This document shows, piece after piece, positions 57,904 to 64,000 of a DNA stretch of 64,000 nucleotides. Position numbers and translations under genes: made by a program. Within the stretch, counting starts at the first letter, position 1. Every line of letters starts with the position of its first letter. Below the pieces are notes generated by a model. The model ran no database searches and had not been told where the DNA came from. It saw nothing but the letters and a program-made list of their open reading frames with translations. This DNA comes from Rhizoclosmatium globosum (taxonomy: Eukaryota; Chytridiomycota; Chytridiomycetes; Chytridiales; Chytriomycetaceae), in contig MCGO01000045.1 in NCBI GenBank assembly GCA_002104985.1, positions 1 to 64,000 of the forward strand. Direction: 5' to 3'.

Positions 57904-60900
57904 TTATAAAACGCGTTGTTTCTTCTTCTTGGCGTTAACATCGTCAACAGCCCTGGTCTTTTTGTTGCCCTTCCAAATCGTTTCATCACTTTTCTCCGAG
58001 GCAATCATTTCAGACGCGAAATTACGATTGGCATTAGATGTTACATAGGCTGCACTCACTCCCATCGGTAAGATTGGCTTCGCCAGCATTTCAGCCAACT
58101 TTGCCTTCATCGAAACCAGATCTGCTTCATTGGTACCGCTTTTCTTGGGAGTAACGCCTTCACGTGTTATTTTCTTCTTTCTATGAGCAACCTCTTCATC
58201 TTCATCAGAGCTATTGACGCGAATGTTAGTGCTCGGTTGACAGGCGCCGAGGGGCCGGAAAAGGGGAGAAAAACAAAAATAAAAACTCACTCGTCAAGAA
58301 TAATGTCGCATTCTTCAGCAGCCTTCTTCATCCAGTCTTTATCATGCTTGGCTTTGTCAGTCTTGTGTTCAGCGGCTTCGATTTTCTTGGCCAACGCGAG
58401 ACGGGACTTGATAAGTGCAAGAATACCGCGATCCATTGGGAACTCGACGATTCCATCTTCTTTTCCGAGAGCGTGGCAAATCTTTTTGTAGACTCCAACT
58501 TCAGCTGGTCCAACAAGCGCCACAGACATTCCCTCCTTCATTGCACGAGCTGTTCGTCCACTTCGATGCACATACAAGTCCGTCGTTCGTGGAAGATGAA
58601 AGTGAATAACATGTTCAACAGATGGGATATCGAGACCACGAGCTGCAACATCCGTGGCAATCAAAACAGTTCCAGTCGATGACCTGAATTTATCCAAGTT
58701 TCTCAAACGCTGACGTTGTTGCATCTCACTATGCAGACCGATGGCGTCAATCTTACAGACTTGAAGCACTGGGCAGAGACGACGAACCATATCAATACTG
58801 TTTACAAAGACGATTGTTCGGCCGTTGGGGTACCGAGTCAAAAGGTAATAGACAGCTGCATCTTTGTCTTCATCAAGGACTTCGACACGAGCTTCGGTCA
58901 ACCCAGTAGCCATAAGAGTCTTAGTCAAGGCTTGGATATAAAGTGGACCCTCAGGATGTGGGTTCAGTTCCAATCTTGCCAAGAATTCAGTGAGATTTGT
59001 GGCAGGCCCTTTTCCTTTCGCATGAACTTTCTCAGGCTTCTTTGATGCCAGCTTCTTTGAGAGAGTAGAAGGATTAGGCAGCAATGTAGCAGAGAAGACA
59101 AACGTTTGTCGAGACTTTGGTTTTGTGAAGGATTCGTTAGGGATCTGTGCACCTTCATCTTCTCGATTCAAGCTAATGGCGTTCAAGATACTTTCTAGGT
59201 CTCTGAAGTGACCCTGCTCGAGCATACGATCTGCTTCATCAAGAATCAAGAACCGAATACACTTCAGGGATGTACGAATCATTTCATCGTTCTCTGCGAG
59301 CTCCCATAATCGACCAGGCGTGGCGACAATAATATCGGGCGAGTGAGATAAAACTCTACGTTGCTTTTGAAGAGACATTCCTCCGACAATGGGAACAATC
59401 TATAAAGGTTGGTTAGAAACGTGATTTCAACTCATATTCGACTCACTTTAGCCGAAGTATATTTTCCAACTGCTTTCAAGTGCTCGGTAACTTGCATTGC
59501 CAACTCTCTTGTTGGTGTCATGATAAGAGCAGTGCAAGGTCTTAAAACACGCTCCTTCTTCTCTCCAGTGTTGACCACAGCTTCCTTTTCATCTTCCAAG
59601 TCATCTTCATCTGCTGCATCCTTTTTTTCAACCACAACACCTTCTGCTTCGTCTCGCTTTGCCAAGAACTGGATGACAGGCAGACCGAAAGCAACTAAAA
59701 ATGAATTCGTCAGCCTCAATATAGAGATATCTTAAAGTTGATATACTCACGTGTTTTACCACTACCCGTAGCAGCAGCACCAATCACATCACGACCCGAT
59801 GGTCCTCCATTTCCCTTTCTTGTGACATCTAACGCAGCACCCAAAGATTTAACTTGAATATCAGTTGGGTTGGCGAAATCAAGGTCAGATAATCCACGGA
59901 GGACGGCGGGGTGCAGTCGGTATTTGTTCCAAGCCGCATGGATTTGGGATGACACATGTTCTGAGTGTGGAGATTTTGCGAAGGTTTGAGGAGCATCCAA
60001 CACTTCTGCTTCAGATTCTTTTGGTTCGGTGGGGGTTGTGACAGGTTTAGAGTTTGAGAGACGTTCGGGTAAGGTTGTTGGGATTGGAAGGCCCGCTGCT
60101 GCTGCCTTTGCTTGAAGATGTTTCAATGCTGCCCGTTCACGCTTGTTAAGTGGTTTTTCAGTCTCTGTTGGTGCAGGTACTGGTTTCACTTGTGGTGGTA
60201 CAGGCTTTTCTTTCGGTTTTGGTTTCTCCTTCTCGTCTTCAGTTGATTTGGCGACAACAGGTTCGTTGACACCTTGGATTCGTCAAAATCGTCAATGTTG
60301 ATGAACTTTGCGGATTCCTCTTTTGAGAAGGGGACATCTGGCTTTGCGCGTTTGGAGACTTTCTTGTCAAGCTCTCCAGAAACACTCTGTGATATTCTGT
60401 AAGCATTCACACCCAATATCTCAGTAACGGTACCTTAAACTTGATCATTTTCCCACCTCCAAGGCTTTCCACTACCTCAACATCCACACCTTCAAGCTCT
60501 TCCAGGCAAAGAAAACCACCCTCACCGTCCTTGCCACCAAAGACAGCCGAGTTATCGAACGATGTTACTTCATTCCAGGGCAATTTTGAGATCGGAATGG
60601 CTGATGGATCATCATATTCGTTTGCCTCTTTGTCGCCCTTGCCTTTCTTTGTAGGTTTTACAGGCTCTTCATCATCTTCATCAGGAGTCAAGTTTGCATC
60701 ATCCGTTTCATCGATCTCATCTTCATCATCATCTTCAGGAATCCAGTCCTTTGGATCATCCGAGAAAGTAAACTCTTTCGCTGATGTCTTTGGCTTTGCA
60801 AGTCCAAGGCTCTTCTTCTTCAGCCCAGTCTTTTTTGTGCCCAATGTTCGGATCTTTTTGGCTTTGGCAGCCTTGATCCGAGCCTTGACAGCCTGGAGAG

Positions 60901-60925
60901 TGGATGGGTCTTGGATTGGTTTCAT
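57904..60925 (-). CDS. MAK5: DEAD-box RNA helicase MAK5/DDX24
   Basis: Nucleolar helicase for 60S ribosome assembly. Exon 1 (60925-60434) has a basic then very acidic N-terminus. Exon 2 from 60386 carries the Q-motif region and AATGSGKT, split by an intron at 59755. Then come PTRELAMQV, ATPGRLWELAENDE, LDEADRML, FSATL, TIVFVNS, DVAARGLDIP and HRSGRTARA, with a Lys-rich tail. The insert after the DEAD box matches DDX24/Mak5. One break at about 60285 lies in the disordered linker. The shared region of about 210 bp with the thiolase forms a divergent promoter. Confidence 0.93.
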
Positions 60926-61135
60926 TTGTGATTTGAAGAGAACAAGGAAAAAAAGAAAGAAAGAGGTAGAAGAAAGAAGAAGAACCAAAGAAACACGCGT
61001 TTATTGCATATAAGAGAAGGATAAGTCCGTGTTAGTTATCCACAAATCGTCGCAACCCTTTTATGATCCAATGAAACCCATGAGCAGACATCGAACAGTA
61101 TCCCACCAAAAACACGCCAAACTCGCTTGTTCAAC

Positions 61136-62687
61136 ATGGCAGCAAACAAGACATTTGTGATTGGCGTTGGAATGACGCACTTTGACAAGCCCGGGCGAAA
61201 GGCGGACGTTGACTATCCCGACTATGTCCTCGAGGCCGCCACAAAGGCCCTTCTCGATGCAAATATCTCGTACGACGCCGTCCAGTTCGCCGCTGTGGGA
61301 TACATCAATGCTGACAGCACGGCCGGCCAGCGAGGCTTGTATCAACTGGGCTTGACGGTGTGTGTGTGTAGGTTATCGATCCACTAACCGATGAGTCACG
61401 CAGCAAATCCCAATCGTGAATGTCAACAACAACTGCTCAACTGGCTCTGCCGCCCTGTTCCTTGCGAGAAATGCAGTTCTCTCAGGCCAGGCAGAGGTGG
61501 CTCTTGCCCTTGGTTTCGAAAAGATGGCACCTGGTTCACTTGGTTCAAACTTTCCAAACAGCGTAACCCTCTTGATTGGGCTCTTCAAACAATGAATGAT
61601 GTGCGTCCCGTTGTGCCTGAAGCCCCTTTCACGCCCCAGATTTTCGGGAATGCTGCTTTGGAATACGGCGAGACCAACAAGAACAAGCGTAGTGACGTGG
61701 TGAGTTGTTTGATATGGATTAAAACAATGCTAATTGAGGTGAAGGATGAGGCCATGCATCTTATTGCTTCCAAGAGCCACACTCAATCAACCCTTAACCC
61801 ATATGCCCAATTCAACCAGCCAGCAACTGTAGAACAAGTTAAGAAGGCGAGAAAAGTCTTTGAACCCATGACTCTTCTTCACTGCTCTCCCACTTCTGAC
61901 GGTGCTGCATGTGCCATCATCGCGTCAGAGGCTTTCGTGAAGAAGCACAACCTCGGTCCCCAGGCCATCGAAATCACTGCCCAAGTCATGGCCACAGACT
62001 CAACCCTTGCGTTTGATCCAAAGCAAGAAACAAAATCATGCCTCGAAATTGCTGGTGCCGATATGACTCGTGCCGCCGCTCGTAAGATTTACGCACAAGC
62101 GGAATCACTCCACGCGATATCCAAGTCTGCGAGCTCCATGACTGCTTCTCTGGAAACGAACTCATTACATATGACGCGTTGGGTTTCTGTCCTCCAGGCC
62201 AAGCAGTCCCATACACTCTTTCTGGAGCTACTTTTCTGCCAAAGTTTTGGAAGGGTCCAGCACCGCCGCTCAGTACAACAAGATTCCTGTAAACACTTCT
62301 GGTGGCTTGATTTCAAAGGGGCATCCATTGGGTGCAACTGGGTTGGCGCAGTGTGCTGAACTTACTTGGCAACTTCGTGGCTGGTGCGATGCAAGACAGG
62401 TTGCAAACGCGACTCGAGCGTTGCAGCATAACGTCGGTCTTGGTGGTGCGGTTGTGATTTCCTTGTACACCAAGGTTGCTGGTATTCAACAGTTTGGGAA
62501 TGGATGGAAGGACCCCAGAGAACGATTTGGTTATAATCCAGCTGTTTCTTGTCGTGGAATCACTGAAGCCGATGTACGCAAAGTGATTAGCAAGAAGGGT
62601 TCTTTGATTGGGCTTCCCGCTGGATTGCATCAGGCTGCAAAAGAAAAGTTGAAAGTCGTTCATGGGTCTGGTACTGCAAAGCTGTGA
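61136..62687 (+). CDS. Peroxisomal SCP2-type 3-ketoacyl-CoA thiolase
   Basis: Thiolase of the SCPx/SCP2 family, used in branched-chain and side-chain beta-oxidation. Exons are 61136-61357, 61404-61699 and 61739-62687. Landmarks are [18 protein letters not shown] (nucleophilic Cys), [38 protein letters not shown] and [12 protein letters not shown]. The C-terminal AKL is a PTS1 peroxisomal signal. One-base breaks at about 61565, 62100 and 62230 shift the frame between intact motifs. The separate SCP2 sterol carrier domain found in animals is absent. Confidence 0.9.
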
Positions 62688-62707
62688 TCCAAACGAATAA
62701 AAGCCGT

Positions 62708-63940
62708 TTACTTCAATGTAAATTTCCTCATGAGCCGAAGAAAGCTCTCTCTCAACTCAACATTGAACATCAAAACCACAACAGGGTTTACAACAGCATT
62801 CAACACTATAAAATACACCGCCACAAAATCGTAAACGGGCGGAACAAATTCCCCAGTTATTGCTTCATACATCATTACTTTCGTGCGCTGAGTTAGAAAG
62901 ATGGATGGATGATGTTCAGAGCACTTACGAATAAGATACGGCGTCCATCCTATCAAAAAGGTGAGAACTATGGAGAAACTTTGCTTAAGGAGACTCAATT
63001 GTTCATTTTCGGCTTTAAGTACGATTGACACGTTTGCACTTTCTGCCTTCGACAAAGTTCGGACAGGAGTTGGTTTGATGTCGTCACTAAAATTAGTTTC
63101 GCAGGTACAATGCAAGTCGATGACTGTTGCAGAGGATTTTCGAGGATTTGTTGACGGTGTAGGTTCTGTATATCCACGTCGTACTCTTGTGAATCATTGA
63201 AGTGTTTACCACCATCTCCTGCAAGACGGGCGATTGTGTCATTTACCCGCGTAAACGTCCCTTTTCCTCTTAAATACGGAGTACTTTCCGCAATACTTTT
63301 CTTGACTTCTGAAACCGAAGTCTTGACCTTTTCGTAGATGCGATAATAAGCAAACGCGATAAATACAAGTGGCGGCGTCAGTGTTGCGAAATTCACCAGA
63401 ATCATAATAAGGACTTGGAATCACGTTTAGTCCAGTCCGTGAAGCAATATGTCTGGCTTGGATGTTGAACATATGTATGTGGAGAATTCATGAGAAATGG
63501 CAAACCAGCAACTAATCCGAAGAAAGATACACCATCCAAACAAATGTCGGTGCAAAGTTAGGGGAGAGGTTTTCTTGGCGGACAATGACAACATATCGGA
63601 AGATTGTGAGTCCAAAGCATAATAGGAGGGAAGATGTCCCACCAAAGATTTTCATGAAGGCATGTACGTGACAGACTTGAAAGCTGCTGTCAGATATTTG
63701 TTGAAGGTCAATCATTTTCCTTAGAGACAGTGTTGTGGCGCTGATTACAAAGTCTGTGACTGCTATCAGCCCATCTGAACAGCACAACCAAAACGTGATG
63801 AACGTAGCTGGTGTCAACTTTTGCACTCTGTATATGGTGGAAACAAAAATAAGGACGTTAAACACTGACGCAAGGGCTGCAGTCACTGTAAAAATCGTTT
63901 GGTAGAGGCTATTCCTGATGCTAGTGTCAGCAGTCATCAT
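62708..63940 (-). CDS. Rhodopsin-like (class A) G-protein-coupled receptor
   Basis: Seven TM segments are seen. TM1 is IFTVTAALASVFNVLIFVSTIYR, followed by TM2 and TM3 with a conserved Cys and FRYVV in place of DRY. TM4 and TM5 flank a Cys loop (YVQHPSQTYCFTDW). A long third cytoplasmic loop of about 110 residues follows, then TM6 with FLIGWTPYLI and TM7 with NAVVNPVVVLMFN in place of NPxxY. A 44-bp intron lies near 62932-62889. One-base breaks occur at about 63515 and 63165. Ligand unknown. Rhodopsin-like receptors of this kind occur in zoosporic fungi. Confidence 0.8.
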
Positions 63941-64000
63941 TTGGTATTTTTCTAGACAAAGGAAAATCCTTTATTTACAGCGAATCAGGTGAAGAATACA

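Overview
The window reads as nuclear DNA of an early-diverging fungus, most likely a chytrid (inference). The support is: genes densely packed on both strands; 45-100 bp GT-AG introns; a class IV chitin synthase; single-copy eukaryotic genes (BiP, eEF1B gamma, proteasome beta4, GINS SLD5, eS27); a rhodopsin-like GPCR; and Thr/Ser-rich secreted proteins. No bacterial features were seen.

Layout. 1-4066: broken Ty1/Copia element (minus). 4795-5910: perfect 372-bp tandem triplication. 6307-9690: chitin synthase (minus), divergent from SLD5 (9830-10749). 11094-11614: RPS27. 11750-12245: coiled-coil gene. 12528-12599: tRNA-Pro. 12831-15709: repeat-rich stretch whose two ends look like the halves of one interrupted tRNA gene. 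15984-17981: BiP. 18188-19279: YVH1 phosphatase. 19368-20348: voltage-sensor-like membrane protein. 20392-21732: mitochondrial carrier. 22008-24389: eEF1B gamma with three intronic C/D snoRNAs. 24858-25656: proteasome beta4. 25773-26918: UBC6-type E2. 27136-29957: three tandem orphan 7TM genes. 30082-34796: two mucin-like genes. 35226-35709: EIF1AD-like. 35766-41763: SEC7/BIG ARF-GEF. 41949-44007: secreted beta-propeller. 44082-45532 and 51301-52316: duplicated HAD phosphatases with gene fragments, enclosing two convergent ABCA-type transporters. 52457-57615: two more mucin-like genes, one carrying ricin-B-type lectin repeats. 57904-60925: DEAD-box helicase MAK5/DDX24. 61136-62687: SCP2-type thiolase. 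62708-63940: GPCR.

Two themes stand out. First, 30-58 kb is rich in surface and secreted genes: four mucin-like paralogs share an exon structure in which the first coding exon is just the start codon, and a secreted propeller lies between them. Second, nearly every conserved gene needs one to three single-base corrections to stay in frame, usually one missing base in a short homopolymer. Because this also affects genes that should be essential, an unpolished long-read assembly explains it better than wholesale gene death. Reading frames below are described across these breaks.

The clearest new observation is the set of three near-identical C/D snoRNAs in successive eEF1B gamma introns. Their guide matches the universally conserved peptidyl-transferase segment of the large rRNA. 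This parallels yeast snR38, which sits in an intron of the orthologous gene TEF4.
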